IMG/VR virus record: IMGVR_UViG_3300036830_000036
Span: 1-41,843 of that record
Direction: 5' to 3' (one strand)
From: a virus
DNA length: 41,843 nt
The notes beneath the pieces are model-generated. The model saw only the letters and a program-made list of their open reading frames with translations, ran no database searches and was not told where the DNA came from. Positions 16,533-24,791 of this stretch are shown in pieces (positions within the stretch are counted from its first letter, which is position 1; the number at the start of each line of letters is the position of its first letter). Made by a program: the position numbers and the translations under genes.

Positions 16533-17204
16533 TCAATCCTCTTTACCGAATGCCAGTTCCATGCGTTTTTCCAAACTCTGATTTTCACTTACGCGCTCGT
16601 TCCAGAGCGCATCGTCGAGCCGCATCATCGGGAAACACGTCAGCGCCGAATCAGGCGTGCAGTTAACGACGTCGACGCCCATTTCCGGGAGCAACGGCGC
16701 GAGCTTTTCGAACTCGGGAATGAATAGCTTCCGCTGGACGTCCGAAATAGCGTCGGCCAAACCGTGCGGATGCTCGCCGAACCAGTGCTGGCCGTGCATG
16801 TCGAACCCGCACAGCAGGATTCGCCTAGCGCCAGCGTGTATCGCGACATGCAACGCCTGATAGCCCGAATTGTTGCCCGTCCGGATGAAACTTGGATCCG
16901 GATCGAATCCACTCTTCCCGCTTACCTGTAGCTGCAGCACGCAATCCCACGGCACAACATCGCGGGTTATTTTCAGACCTTCGAATTTAAGTGCCTGCTG
17001 TGCATGATAGGCCCACCATTTCGCATCCGCCGCGTAAAGCGCATCGGCCCAAGGTGCGAGCCGATGCGTATCGTTGACGACAATCGTTACGAGTTTACTT
17101 TTTCGAACCTTGTTTGCCACCTGCTGATTCATCGACGGGCCGCTTGCCAGTATCGCCACCGTCCTTCCCGGCCACAGCTTCGGCACTGTCCACAGCGTTG
17201 TCAT
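16533..17204 (-). CDS. Sialyltransferase/MptE-like (DUF115-type) protein, paralogue A
   Basis: 223 aa from ATG 17204, preceded by GAGG; a GTG nine bases earlier is possible but overlaps the Shine-Dalgarno. The domain starts at once (TVAILASGPSMN), then VVNDTHRLAPWADALYAADAKWW, RTGNNSGYQALHVAIHAG, RRILLCGFDMHGQHWFGEHP and VDVVNCTPDSALTCFP. Motif order and many identities match the 14063-14632 protein, so they are paralogues. The first 110 bases overlap the 95-aa gene upstream. A glycan-active role is inferred from the fold pattern; no substrate is visible. Confidence 0.6.
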   Translation of the reverse strand: MTTLWTVPKLWPGRTVAILASGPSMNQQVANKVRKSKLVTIVVNDTHRLAPWADALYAADAKWWAYHAQQALKFEGLKITRDVVPWDCVLQLQVSGKSGFDPDPSFIRTGNNSGYQALHVAIHAGARRILLCGFDMHGQHWFGEHPHGLADAISDVQRKLFIPEFEKLAPLLPEMGVDVVNCTPDSALTCFPMMRLDDALWNERVSENQSLEKRMELAFGKED

Positions 17205-17382
17205 TTTTTTCACCCTCTTTCACTTCGACGGCGATGCCGTTCGCGATTCGGTAGTCCGCGCGATCCTTTCGGAGCGAATGGATTGAACCCTCCTCGTAAG
17301 TGAACGGCTGCTCGCCAGCGCGATGAACCTTGTCTTCCTTGAGGAACTTGACGGTTTTGGTTTCCGGTGCGCGCGTCTTCAT
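17095..17382 (-). CDS. Small head-region protein with low-complexity tail
   Basis: 95 aa. The first half (KTVKFLKEDKVHRAGEQPFT ... YRIANGIAVEV) looks like a small folded beta domain; the second half is charged and Gly/Lys-rich with no clear fold. That tail is encoded where the next gene begins in another frame, so the DNA is read twice. It lies between the 150-aa post-capsid protein and paralogue A, four bases after the former. Function unknown; a minor head protein is likely. Confidence 0.6.
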   Translation of the reverse strand: MKTRAPETKTVKFLKEDKVHRAGEQPFTYEEGSIHSLRKDRADYRIANGIAVEVKEGEKNDNAVDSAEAVAGKDGGDTGKRPVDESAGGKQGSKK

Positions 17383-17385
17383 GGC

Positions 17386-17838
17386 TTACACCGATACGAT
17401 CTGAACGACCGTTGCCGGATCGAGTAGCGACGCAGGATCATTGAACGCGTCGAAACCGTCGAGCGTTGCCGCGACGAGCGAAGCGGCCGTTCCGACCGTG
17501 ACGATCATTGCGACGTAGCCATAGCCGTTTGCGGTATCGAGCGAATCGGTGTTCAGATTGATGCACGCGATTTTACCGTCGCCGGACGCTTTGAGAATCT
17601 GCGTAATGGCCGCACCCGTGATGTCCTTCGCTGTGCCGCCACCGGACGTTTTGGCTTGCTGCAATTTGAAGTCGACGGTTGCAGACGAGCCGAGAACGCC
17701 CGTGTATAGCGTGGCGAGAAAACGACGGAACCCTGCGGCACTGACCCATACCGCACTCGATGCGGAGCTGGAGGAGATGGGAGCGACGACAGCGCATCGG
17801 CTAACACGCTCGGTTGGAAGTGAAGTTGTATTGTTCAT
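17386..17838 (-). CDS. Post-capsid structural protein, possibly head decoration
   Basis: 150 aa from ATG 17838, with AAGGA seven bases upstream. It follows the major capsid gene. FLATLYTGVLGSSATVDFKL, QQAKTSGGGTAKDITGAAIT and YGYVAMIVTVGTAASLVAAT are typical of small beta proteins found just after capsid genes in many siphophages. No enzymatic motif is seen. A head-decoration or connector accessory role is plausible from position. Confidence 0.6.
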   Translation of the reverse strand: MNNTTSLPTERVSRCAVVAPISSSSASSAVWVSAAGFRRFLATLYTGVLGSSATVDFKLQQAKTSGGGTAKDITGAAITQILKASGDGKIACINLNTDSLDTANGYGYVAMIVTVGTAASLVAATLDGFDAFNDPASLLDPATVVQIVSV

Positions 17839-17856
17839 TTTCGTGTCCTTGGTTTA

Positions 17857-17874
17857 GCCCCGGCGGACCGGGGC
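17857..17874 (-). other. GC hairpin without U-tract after the capsid gene
   Basis: GCCCCGG / CCGGGGC with a four-base loop, just downstream of the capsid stop. No U-run follows in the leftward direction. It could protect the 3' end of a processed capsid message. Confidence 0.45.
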
Positions 17875-17882
17875 AATGGTGA

Positions 17883-19307
17883 TTACGAGCGAGTGGCGAG
17901 CGTGACGAAAGCGCCGCGTGGATTGCTGTTGTTTGCCTGCGCGATGGATGAGGTATACCACGGCTGACCGCCGACGCGCAGAATGAAGCGGAACGCCGTG
18001 ATGTCGTAATCGAACCACAAATGGATCGAGACATCGGAGCGGATGCCGCCGGTCTTGACGATCGATAGGTATTGCGTCCAGTCACCGAGGATAATATCGC
18101 CGACCGTGCCGAGCGCCGAACACGATTGCAGCGGAATCACCGGGCGACCGAGCAGCGTGCTGAATGGCGAGCCGGACAAACCATTCGGGGGCAGATACAC
18201 CGGAACAACCGTGCCGCTACCCTGATTGGGGAACGCAAGCTGCATCAGTTGCACTTCGACGTCGGGTTGGATTGCCCACACTGCATTCGCACGCAGATTC
18301 GGGGCGAGCCGCGTCCACATTTTGATAATGTTCTGGAACACGATGGTCGCAGCGACCTGCGCAGACTCTTCCGCGACGGAAACTGTCGCCGCCGAATTCA
18401 GCACGCCCAATGGCATACCCGCACCAGTGCCGCGGATCAAAGCATCGTTCACCTTGAAATTGATCTTGTCCGGCACCTTGCGGTTGACGTAGTTCGACAT
18501 CGACGGCGCATCGTCGAGCAGTTCGTCGGTGAGCGGCACGAGCGCGGTCAGCTTGTTGAGCTTAACGGTCGTTTCCTGCAACTGCGGCTTGGATTGGCCG
18601 AGCTGTGCAGCCTCGCCTTCCCACGCTGCTTGCAAGCCGCCTGTCGTCTGCCACGGCGTCGTTTCGTCCTTCGGGAAGGTGAAACTATTGCTCGAACTCG
18701 TCTGTTGATCCGTGCGGCTGAGAAGCTGATCCTCGCCCATGACCTTAATCATGATCTGGGTGCGGAAGTCGGGAGGAACAGCGAAGCCGCCATCAGCGCC
18801 CACGCCTTCCGAACCGAGCGACGTCGGAGCCGCGTTGGCGATCAAGCGCGGATCGATCGCGCCGCCTTTGGCGCTGGAACGCATGACCGCGTTCAGGAAC
18901 TCGCCGGCGGACCGGAATCCCCACTTATTCGGATCGGAGTCGCGCGGCGTTGCGAAGGTGCGCGTTTTCGGACGCGTCGGTTCGTCGGTGGCGTTGTTCT
19001 GCGGGGCATCGTCGGATGCGGTTTTACGCGCGGCCATTGTCGGATTGATCTTGGCCTTCATCTCGTCGATGCGCTCGCGGCGCGCGATCTCGGCTTCGCA
19101 ACCTTCGAAGGCGTTGGAAATCTGTTCGACTTCCTTCGACTCGTCTTCGCTCAACGGGCGATTTTCTGCATCCGCACGCGCCTGAATGTTGACGGCGTTG
19201 CTATGCAGTTCGGTGAGGCGAGCGTGAAGCTCGTCGATGGTCACAGGCTTGGCGTCATTGAAGAACAGGCCAGCCGCAACCGCAACACTCAAAGAGTTCG
19301 GTTTCAT
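17883..19307 (-). CDS. Major capsid protein (HK97 fold)
   Basis: 474 aa from ATG 19307 with AAGGA upstream; the much longer open frame upstream is the shadow of the protease gene. Residues 1-110 form a helical, charged scaffold-like (delta) domain (IDELHARLTELHSN, EQISNAFEGCEAEIARRERI). The shell domain follows from about 130 (FLNAVMRSS, GADGGFAVPPDFRTQIMIKV), with LVPLTDELLDDAP in the middle and DYDITAFRFILRVGGQPWY near the end, all typical of HK97-type capsids. The adjacent ClpP-like protease probably removes the N-terminal domain. Confidence 0.92.
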   Translation of the reverse strand: MKPNSLSVAVAAGLFFNDAKPVTIDELHARLTELHSNAVNIQARADAENRPLSEDESKEVEQISNAFEGCEAEIARRERIDEMKAKINPTMAARKTASDDAPQNNATDEPTRPKTRTFATPRDSDPNKWGFRSAGEFLNAVMRSSAKGGAIDPRLIANAAPTSLGSEGVGADGGFAVPPDFRTQIMIKVMGEDQLLSRTDQQTSSSNSFTFPKDETTPWQTTGGLQAAWEGEAAQLGQSKPQLQETTVKLNKLTALVPLTDELLDDAPSMSNYVNRKVPDKINFKVNDALIRGTGAGMPLGVLNSAATVSVAEESAQVAATIVFQNIIKMWTRLAPNLRANAVWAIQPDVEVQLMQLAFPNQGSGTVVPVYLPPNGLSGSPFSTLLGRPVIPLQSCSALGTVGDIILGDWTQYLSIVKTGGIRSDVSIHLWFDYDITAFRFILRVGGQPWYTSSIAQANNSNPRGAFVTLATRS

Positions 19308-19372
19308 TTCGGAAATCCTTATTTCGGGAATTAAATCCGCCTCTCGGCGGCTCGTGGGATGACGGCTGGCCG

Positions 19373-20062
19373 TCAGTTCTGCGTCGGGCTGGCCCTTCGC
19401 AAATTCTTGCTCATGCCCATTTTGGCGATGAGAACGTTCGTCGCGCGCGACTTCTCGGCGAGCGGCGCAGGTGTATTTTTGAACTTGTTCAGCAGAGCGA
19501 ACGCCATGTCGGCAGGCTCCATCGTCTGTTCTTCGATCTCGTCGACGAAACCCTGCGCTTTCGCGTCCTCGGCTTTCATCCACGTTTCCGCCGCCATCAT
19601 GTCGGAAATCTTCGCCTTGTCGCCTTTCGTGCGGGCGACGTAGGTATCCAACAGCGTATCGCGGATCTGATCGAGCGTGCCCGCAGTAGCGCGCATGTCT
19701 TCGGCCGTGCCGACGCACATGCCCCACGGATTATGGATCATCATCATGGCGTTGGGCGCGCACTTGATGACGTCGCCAGCCATGCAAATGATCGAGGCGA
19801 TCGAGGCGGCGATGCCGTCGATGTGAACCGTCTTCTTCGCGGCGATGCGTTTCAATTGGTTGTAGATCGCGACACCGTCGAAAACGGAGCCGCCCGGACT
19901 GTTGACGTAGATATCAAGCGTGTCGACCGCGCCGAGTTCCTTCACGGCATCTGCAAAACTCTGCGCCGTGATGCCGCCGAACCAGCCGTCACCGATGTCC
20001 TGATAGATGTAAAGCTCGCCGGCCTTGTTGCCTTTGGCTTTCGCGAAAAAGGTAAGTTTCAT
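19373..20062 (-). CDS. ClpP-like head maturation protease
   Basis: 229 aa from ATG 20062, overlapping the portal stop by one base (TAATG). It shows the phage ClpP plan: DIYVNSPGGSVFDGVAIYNQL, then HIDGIAASIASIICMAGD with the nucleophilic Ser, and MMMIHNPWGMCVGTAEDMR with the catalytic His. The order portal - protease - capsid is the standard HK97-type set. It should cleave the scaffold domain of the capsid precursor inside the prohead. The C-terminal 40 residues are disordered-looking. Confidence 0.92.
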   Translation of the reverse strand: MKLTFFAKAKGNKAGELYIYQDIGDGWFGGITAQSFADAVKELGAVDTLDIYVNSPGGSVFDGVAIYNQLKRIAAKKTVHIDGIAASIASIICMAGDVIKCAPNAMMMIHNPWGMCVGTAEDMRATAGTLDQIRDTLLDTYVARTKGDKAKISDMMAAETWMKAEDAKAQGFVDEIEEQTMEPADMAFALLNKFKNTPAPLAEKSRATNVLIAKMGMSKNLRRASPTQN

Positions 20063-21678
20063 TATTGCTTCCTCAAAAATGCAGCGACCAAATCCAGCGC
20101 GGCGACGTCGGGTGACATCTCGCCGTTGATGACTTTGCGGCCAATCGAAAGAGCGGGTTCGAACGTCTTGGCCTTGACGGCCTTGTTGAACGCGGAACAC
20201 GGCAATGCGAGCGAATCGCTCAGGAATTCTTCCTGCGCATCCGCAAAGACGGTCATGGCCGTATCGATGTCGTCGTCGGACTTCGCGTGGCGTTCGAGAT
20301 CAGCGCGGCGATTGAAACGGCGCTTGTCGACGCGCTCGTAAATCGACTGGAACATGATGCGGAACGAATCGGAAATGATCTCCTCCGCGCCGCTCTCATC
20401 CTGCCCTTTTCCTGTCGACGTGGTGTCGTTGTCGTCCGTCGCTGGCGTCGAACTGCTGTCGTCATCCGTCGTCAAGGTGTAGTTTTCCCCGACGTCTTCG
20501 AGCTTGATGTTCGCCGAGTTCACAACGCGGATATCCCCGTCCGGACCAATGGTATCGCGGCCTTCCAGTTTCAAAATATCGTTCACGCTGAACGCGCCCA
20601 TATTGCGCATGATCTGATAGCCGCCGGCGCGCGAGGCGAAATCGCCCTGCAGCGTCCAGCCGATGTCGATCAGCGAGAACCGCGCCGGTCCGCGCGAGGA
20701 AAATAGTTTGAAGTCCGCTTCCTGCTCGAGCCGTTTCTTCCATGGCGTCAACGCGTCGCGCGCGAACTCGATGCCTTGGTGCTCGATATTGTTATTCGTC
20801 GCCCGTTGCAGCGATTGCACCTTGTGCGGCGGTACGCCGAACCAGCGGCAGATTTCCTCCACCTGAAACTGGCGCACTTCGAGAAGCTGCGCATCCTTGG
20901 CTTTCGTCGTCGTGACCGACCATTTCAACCCGTTGTCGAGAATCGCCGGACGAAAGGCGCGGTGTGGGCCTTGATGCCGTTCATCCCATGCCGTCTTGAG
21001 CCGGTTATAGGTGGCGTCGTCGAGTTTGTTCGGCGTCTCCAGAACGCCGCCAATTTCGGTGTTATTGCCGAAATAGGTCTCGCCATACCGTTCCGCCGCG
21101 ATCGCCAGTCCCAATGCGTGAACCGCTTTCGAAACGACGTTATCCCCGATCAACCCGGTGATGCCGGGGCCGCGTAGATGGAACACATCCATCGGGTCCA
21201 GAAAAACGACGCTGCCGTCATCGTTCTGCACGCGATAGGCCAGATCGCCGTTCTCATAGCGCCAGGGCGTCACGCGATCCGGTGTGATCGGATACAGCGC
21301 CGTCACCTTGCCCGCGGTTCGAACGATCTCGGCATAGCCGTTGCCCCATGAGAGCGCCGCGATCAGCAACGCTTCCTTGAAGGCCATCGCCGTCATTTCG
21401 GTATTCGGCCGCACGTTCAGCAGATAGCCGAGCGGATCGTCCGCCATCAGATCGCGATTGCCGTTCGGCAAGCGTTGGAATATCTGCCACGGCGAGGGTG
21501 CAATTGCAATGAAGATCGCCTGAATGCAGCCCCAAAATACGGAAATCTGAAAGGCGTCCTCCGGCGCAACGCGGACACCGGCCGGCGTTCGATTCCACCA
21601 CCAGCCGACATAGTTGCGCGGGTTCAATGGCTTTGTGAGCAGCCCCGTAATTCGATTGAAGACAGCAGGCAGTTTCAC
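20062..21678 (-). CDS. Portal protein (HK97 family)
   Basis: 538 aa from GTG 21678, which overlaps the terminase stop as GTGA. Conserved features: PEDAFQISVFWGCIQAI near the start, ALLIAALSWGNGYAEIVR, LYPITPDRVTP, VFHLRGPGITGLIGDNVVS, and the clip/stem region FGVPPHKVQSLQRATNNNIE with LTPWKKRLEQEADFKLF. These identify an HK97-type portal (Phage_portal). The C-terminal tail is acidic and Ser/Thr-rich (TDDDSSSTPATDDND) and then helical. It forms the dodecameric DNA entry ring and docks terminase. Confidence 0.93.
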   Translation of the reverse strand: MKLPAVFNRITGLLTKPLNPRNYVGWWWNRTPAGVRVAPEDAFQISVFWGCIQAIFIAIAPSPWQIFQRLPNGNRDLMADDPLGYLLNVRPNTEMTAMAFKEALLIAALSWGNGYAEIVRTAGKVTALYPITPDRVTPWRYENGDLAYRVQNDDGSVVFLDPMDVFHLRGPGITGLIGDNVVSKAVHALGLAIAAERYGETYFGNNTEIGGVLETPNKLDDATYNRLKTAWDERHQGPHRAFRPAILDNGLKWSVTTTKAKDAQLLEVRQFQVEEICRWFGVPPHKVQSLQRATNNNIEHQGIEFARDALTPWKKRLEQEADFKLFSSRGPARFSLIDIGWTLQGDFASRAGGYQIMRNMGAFSVNDILKLEGRDTIGPDGDIRVVNSANIKLEDVGENYTLTTDDDSSSTPATDDNDTTSTGKGQDESGAEEIISDSFRIMFQSIYERVDKRRFNRRADLERHAKSDDDIDTAMTVFADAQEEFLSDSLALPCSAFNKAVKAKTFEPALSIGRKVINGEMSPDVAALDLVAAFLRKQ

Positions 21679-23192
21679 AGTAATCGAATCCTTGGTTCGG
21701 TGTCGGGTTCTTCGGGCGCGCTTGCGGCGCAACCCATTGCCATCGCCAACGCAACCACGCCATCAATGCGTCCGGTCGCTTTCGACTTGTCGAGCTTTCG
21801 ATTTCCGGCCTCGTCCATTTTCACGACCGCATTCGCAGCACACATTCGCAATACCGGATTTCCGCCGTGCCGCAGAGAACCGTTGAGAACCGCACTTTCC
21901 AATGCTTCCACCGCCGGCGACATGTCCTTGAATCCTTGACCCCACTCCACCAGCGGCAGCGAGCGGCCCATCCGCTCCAATTCGTGCAGCAGAAACTTGA
22001 TCTTCCACCGGTCGAATGCGATGGCCTTGACGTTCATCGTGTCCGCAACATCGCAGAGTCGCTTCGCAACCCACGCATAATCGACCGAGGCTCCCGGCGT
22101 CAGCGTGATATAGCCCTCTCTGGCCCACACGTCGTACGGCACACGGTCTTTGTGCGAACGGTCAGCGCAGCCTTTCTCCGGCGCGAAGAAGTTCGATTTT
22201 GCGTGCCAAATCTCGTCGCGCTTGCAAATTGCAATAGCAGCGGTCAAGTCGTTCACGAACGACAGATCCAATCCGATGATGACGGGCTGCGTAAGAAACG
22301 CCGCATCGTCCGGCTCGCCCGCGCACGTTTCCCACACCGTCGACGAGAACAGCGGACTCGTCACCGTGACGCGCTGATTCAGCACGAGGTTGCGGTAACT
22401 ATTCTCCGAGGATGGCATCCGGCGCGCGCGCTCGGCCTGATCGCGCACTTCCTGCTGATTCATGAAAATATCGAAATGGGGGTTCGCCTGCCGAATCGCC
22501 TCGTCCGAAAAGGGATCGAGTCCTTCATCCGCCGTGTACAAAACGACCTTCGTCGCCGGATCCGTTTGCGTCAACGCTTCGTCGATCAGGACCGACAACA
22601 GGTCCGCATCGGTCGGAGCCTGTGTCGAAATGATGAGCGACAGCGGTTCCTCCTGTGCGCCGGCCCCGGTCTCGATCGCCTCGTAAAGCTCTGAGCGCGG
22701 TCCGCGCACCTGTCCCAACTCGTCATGCACGGCAAACGCTGGACTCAATCCGTAGGCCGTCGACGCCTCTGCCGACAGCGCCCGATAGATCGTGCCCAAC
22801 TCAGCGCACACTAGCTGCTTCGTCGTGTCGCGAACGTTCACATATTCGCTCAAATCCGGCGACATCCGCACGACCTTCGCCGCGAGCGAAAATAGCAGCG
22901 CCGCCTGGTCTCGGGATTGCGCCGCCGAATATAACTGCGAGTTCGGCTTTGCCTCCGGCCCCACAAGGTGCAGCAGCAGCAGAAACGCGCAGAACGCCGT
23001 CTTCGCGTTCTTACGCGCCATCGACAGAATGAAGCGTCGTGTCCTCGACCCGTAAATCTGTTCTATCCAGCTCTTTTGCTGCCGCGTCAGCTCGACGAGC
23101 TGCCCGACTAATCGCCCTTCGGGGATTCGGCAATGGGTTTCGATCCATGCAATGTTTCGCCCTGCACGTTCGGAATAACGCGATTCCCCCAC
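21675..23192 (-). CDS. terL: Terminase large subunit
   Basis: About 505 aa from GTG 23192; the frame is open further upstream, but this start gives the usual family N-terminus (AWIETHCRIPEGRLVGQ). No strong Shine-Dalgarno is seen, so translation may depend on coupling with the overlapping small subunit gene. ATPase part: deviant Walker A FILSMARKNAKT and Walker B AFAVHDELG. Nuclease part: GLDLSFVNDLTA, IAFDRWKIKFLLHEL and KATGRIDGVVALAMAMG with conserved acidic residues. This is a Terminase_1-type packaging motor that translocates and cuts DNA at the portal. Confidence 0.93.
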   Translation of the reverse strand: MGESRYSERAGRNIAWIETHCRIPEGRLVGQLVELTRQQKSWIEQIYGSRTRRFILSMARKNAKTAFCAFLLLLHLVGPEAKPNSQLYSAAQSRDQAALLFSLAAKVVRMSPDLSEYVNVRDTTKQLVCAELGTIYRALSAEASTAYGLSPAFAVHDELGQVRGPRSELYEAIETGAGAQEEPLSLIISTQAPTDADLLSVLIDEALTQTDPATKVVLYTADEGLDPFSDEAIRQANPHFDIFMNQQEVRDQAERARRMPSSENSYRNLVLNQRVTVTSPLFSSTVWETCAGEPDDAAFLTQPVIIGLDLSFVNDLTAAIAICKRDEIWHAKSNFFAPEKGCADRSHKDRVPYDVWAREGYITLTPGASVDYAWVAKRLCDVADTMNVKAIAFDRWKIKFLLHELERMGRSLPLVEWGQGFKDMSPAVEALESAVLNGSLRHGGNPVLRMCAANAVVKMDEAGNRKLDKSKATGRIDGVVALAMAMGCAASAPEEPDTEPRIRLL

Positions 23193-23605
23193 GGCCGCGC
23201 GGCTACGTTGGCTGCGTTGCTTTTGGTTGCGGCCTTTTGCGCGTTGTACCGGCTTTGCGGCGTCAGGCGCAGCTTCGTTGCGAGCGATGCGATGTGCTGT
23301 TGCTGCTCGCGTTGCATTTTCAGAAGTGCCTTCCACAGTTTGAATCCCTCAACATCGCGAACGCGCGTCCGGTCGAACGCGTCGATCTCCGCGGCGATTT
23401 CCTCGTCAAGCGCAATCGCTCGGCATAGGCCAGCGAGCACCGGTTTCGAATCGGCCTGAAACCAGTCGACCGGTTTCGTCGCGACGATGTCGCGCCAAAT
23501 CTCCGCCTGACGCTCCTGAAAGCTCTCAGGCGGCTCCGGAAGCTGCCCGAACGTGCCGCTCAGCACCGTCAGCGATGCGGCTGACTCGCGTCCTCGAAGT
23601 CCCAT
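23108..23605 (-). CDS. terS: Terminase small subunit (P27-like)
   Basis: 165 aa. The N-terminus carries a Gly/Pro-rich lead and PEPPESFQERQAEIWRDIVATK, then a helical core (ALDEEIAAEIDAFDR, LWKALLKMQREQQQHIASLATKLRLTPQSR) like P27-family small terminases. It recognises the packaging site and hands DNA to the large subunit. It lies between an HNH nuclease gene and the large subunit, the usual set for cos-type phages. Overlaps the large subunit gene by about 85 bases. Confidence 0.82.
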   Translation of the reverse strand: MGLRGRESAASLTVLSGTFGQLPEPPESFQERQAEIWRDIVATKPVDWFQADSKPVLAGLCRAIALDEEIAAEIDAFDRTRVRDVEGFKLWKALLKMQREQQQHIASLATKLRLTPQSRYNAQKAATKSNAANVAARPWGNRVIPNVQGETLHGSKPIAESPKGD

Positions 23606-23727
23606 GATGTGTTGCCTATAAACAACAAAACGTTACAGTTTATGAAAGGGGAACGTCACGGGCGGTTTCCAAGCGTGCGCTCCCAAGGAATTTGCATACC
23701 CCCGTCTTAACAATGTGACACTGAGCG
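23606..23727. other. Non-coding gap between HNH and small terminase genes; candidate cos region
   Basis: 122 bases with no gene. It is AT-richer than its neighbours and has an ATAAAC / GTTTAT inverted repeat close to the small terminase start. In HNH-TerS-TerL phages the cohesive-end site often lies here. I cannot locate the cut from sequence alone. Confidence 0.3.
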
Positions 23728-24024
23728 TCACCACGCGTTGGGCCTCAACGGTTGACCGTTTACGTCGCATCCACGCATCTTGCCTGTGGCTTCGAACGAT
23801 GCCTTCGGTCCGTTGTGGCAATCAGCGCACAGGCTTTGTAGTTTGCCGTTCCAGAACAAGTGTTCGTTGCCTCTGTGTGGGATGACATGATCCGCGACGG
23901 TTGCGATCGTGGTTCTGTCGAGTTCCAGACACATCTCGCATAGCGGATATTCGTTTAACTGCGCTCTGCGCTTCTTGCGCCAGCGCGTGTTGTTGTAGAG
24001 GTAATGATAGGCCGGGTTCGCCAT
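23728..24024 (-). CDS. HNH endonuclease, packaging-associated
   Basis: 98 aa. CEMCLELD (first Cys pair), VADHVIPHRG with the catalytic His, FWNGKLQSLCADCHN with the HNH Asn and second Cys pair, and a C-terminal basic tail give a full HNH/zinc nuclease. HNH proteins next to terminase in HK97-like phages take part with the large subunit in cos cleavage. The start lies two bases after the previous stop. Confidence 0.88.
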   Translation of the reverse strand: MANPAYHYLYNNTRWRKKRRAQLNEYPLCEMCLELDRTTIATVADHVIPHRGNEHLFWNGKLQSLCADCHNGPKASFEATGKMRGCDVNGQPLRPNAW

Positions 24025-24026
24025 CG

Positions 24027-24239
24027 TCAGTCTGCGGGGGTGTCCATCGTGTGCAGGCTGGGTTCGCCATCGCTTGTCGCAGTACCTAAAGGGATGCCTT
24101 TTTCGACATCCTCAGTAATGAGGTTCAGCAGCAGCGCGTTCGAAACCTGCAACGCTTCCATTGAATCGGCGAGTCGTTCGTTGCTTGCCGTGTTGCGATC
24201 GAGATACTCCATCAGACGTTGGAACTGTTGGTCGGTCAT
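24027..24239 (-). CDS. Small helical protein upstream of HNH, unknown function
   Basis: 70 aa, mostly helical and acidic (FQRLMEYLDRNTASNERLADSMEALQ), with a short polar tail. It follows a terminator and lies directly before the HNH gene. No known family is recognised. It resembles small coiled-coil packaging or regulatory proteins, but this is only position-based. Confidence 0.5.
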   Translation of the reverse strand: MTDQQFQRLMEYLDRNTASNERLADSMEALQVSNALLLNLITEDVEKGIPLGTATSDGEPSLHTMDTPAD

Positions 24240-24253
24240 GCTGGTCGATCTCG

Positions 24254-24288
24254 AAAGAAAGCCCCGTCTTATGGGTAATGCGGGGCTT
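24254..24288 (-). terminator. Intrinsic terminator upstream of packaging genes
   Basis: Read leftward: AAGCCCCG, 14-base loop, CGGGGCTT then TCTTTCG. An 8-bp perfect stem with a broken T-run, between the 115-aa gene and the 70-aa gene. Confidence 0.6.
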
Positions 24289-24307
24289 GGTAGAACGTTC
24301 TGTCGGC

Positions 24308-24655
24308 TCAGGACTTCGCGGCAGCAGGCGGTGTGCCCGCCGAGACAGCGGAAGCGAGCGCAGTGGCGTTCGTGTTCACCGTGTTGGCTACGTCTTCCAC
24401 TGCGGCACGTAAGTCTGTGTCGTTGCTCGCTAGTGCTGCGGCCAGCATTGCGGCGAACCCGTTAATAAGGGTAATTGCCGATTGTTCAACGGTTGTATCG
24501 TTGGCGACTGCGGCTTTCAGATCATCGATCTCGGCCATGACTTTGTTCTCCAGTTGAGTGATTTTAGCTGCGAGCACGTCGATCTTGCAGTTCAAACGAT
24601 TCTCGTCGATCGACAAACCGCGCAGCCAGTTGATAATAACGCTGAAAATGTTCAC
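24308..24655 (-). CDS. Helical protein with amphipathic N-terminus, unknown function
   Basis: 115 aa from GTG 24655, with GAGG about nine bases upstream. NIFSVIINWLRGL is an amphipathic or membrane-touching helix; a coiled-coil segment follows (CKIDVLAAKITQLENKVMAEIDDLKAAV), then an Ala-rich tail. It lies between two intrinsic terminators at the end of the lysis region. It could be a lysis accessory, but there is no clear transmembrane span and no family match. Confidence 0.5.
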   Translation of the reverse strand: MNIFSVIINWLRGLSIDENRLNCKIDVLAAKITQLENKVMAEIDDLKAAVANDTTVEQSAITLINGFAAMLAAALASNDTDLRAAVEDVANTVNTNATALASAVSAGTPPAAAKS

Positions 24656-24683
24656 TGCTAGTTACCTCGCAGCGCGTGATCTC

Positions 24684-24721
24684 AAAAGAGGCCGGCGGGT
24701 TGCTACGGAACCGCCGGCCTC
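24684..24721 (-). terminator. Strong intrinsic terminator after the lysis genes
   Basis: Leftward: GAGGCCGGCGG, 12-base loop, CCGCCGGCCTC followed by TTTT. The 11-bp perfect GC stem is one of the strongest in the window. Packaging genes lie downstream, so late transcription must pass it. Confidence 0.8.
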
Positions 24722-24791
24722 CACTACCAACAATGTCGAGCTTTCTGTTCTTACAACACTCCTAGACTTACTTGACCACAGGGCTTTTCTA

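Noticed and set aside
18072-19334. 420-aa rightward ORF opposite the capsid
   Set aside because: Arg/His-rich antisense shadow of the major capsid gene.
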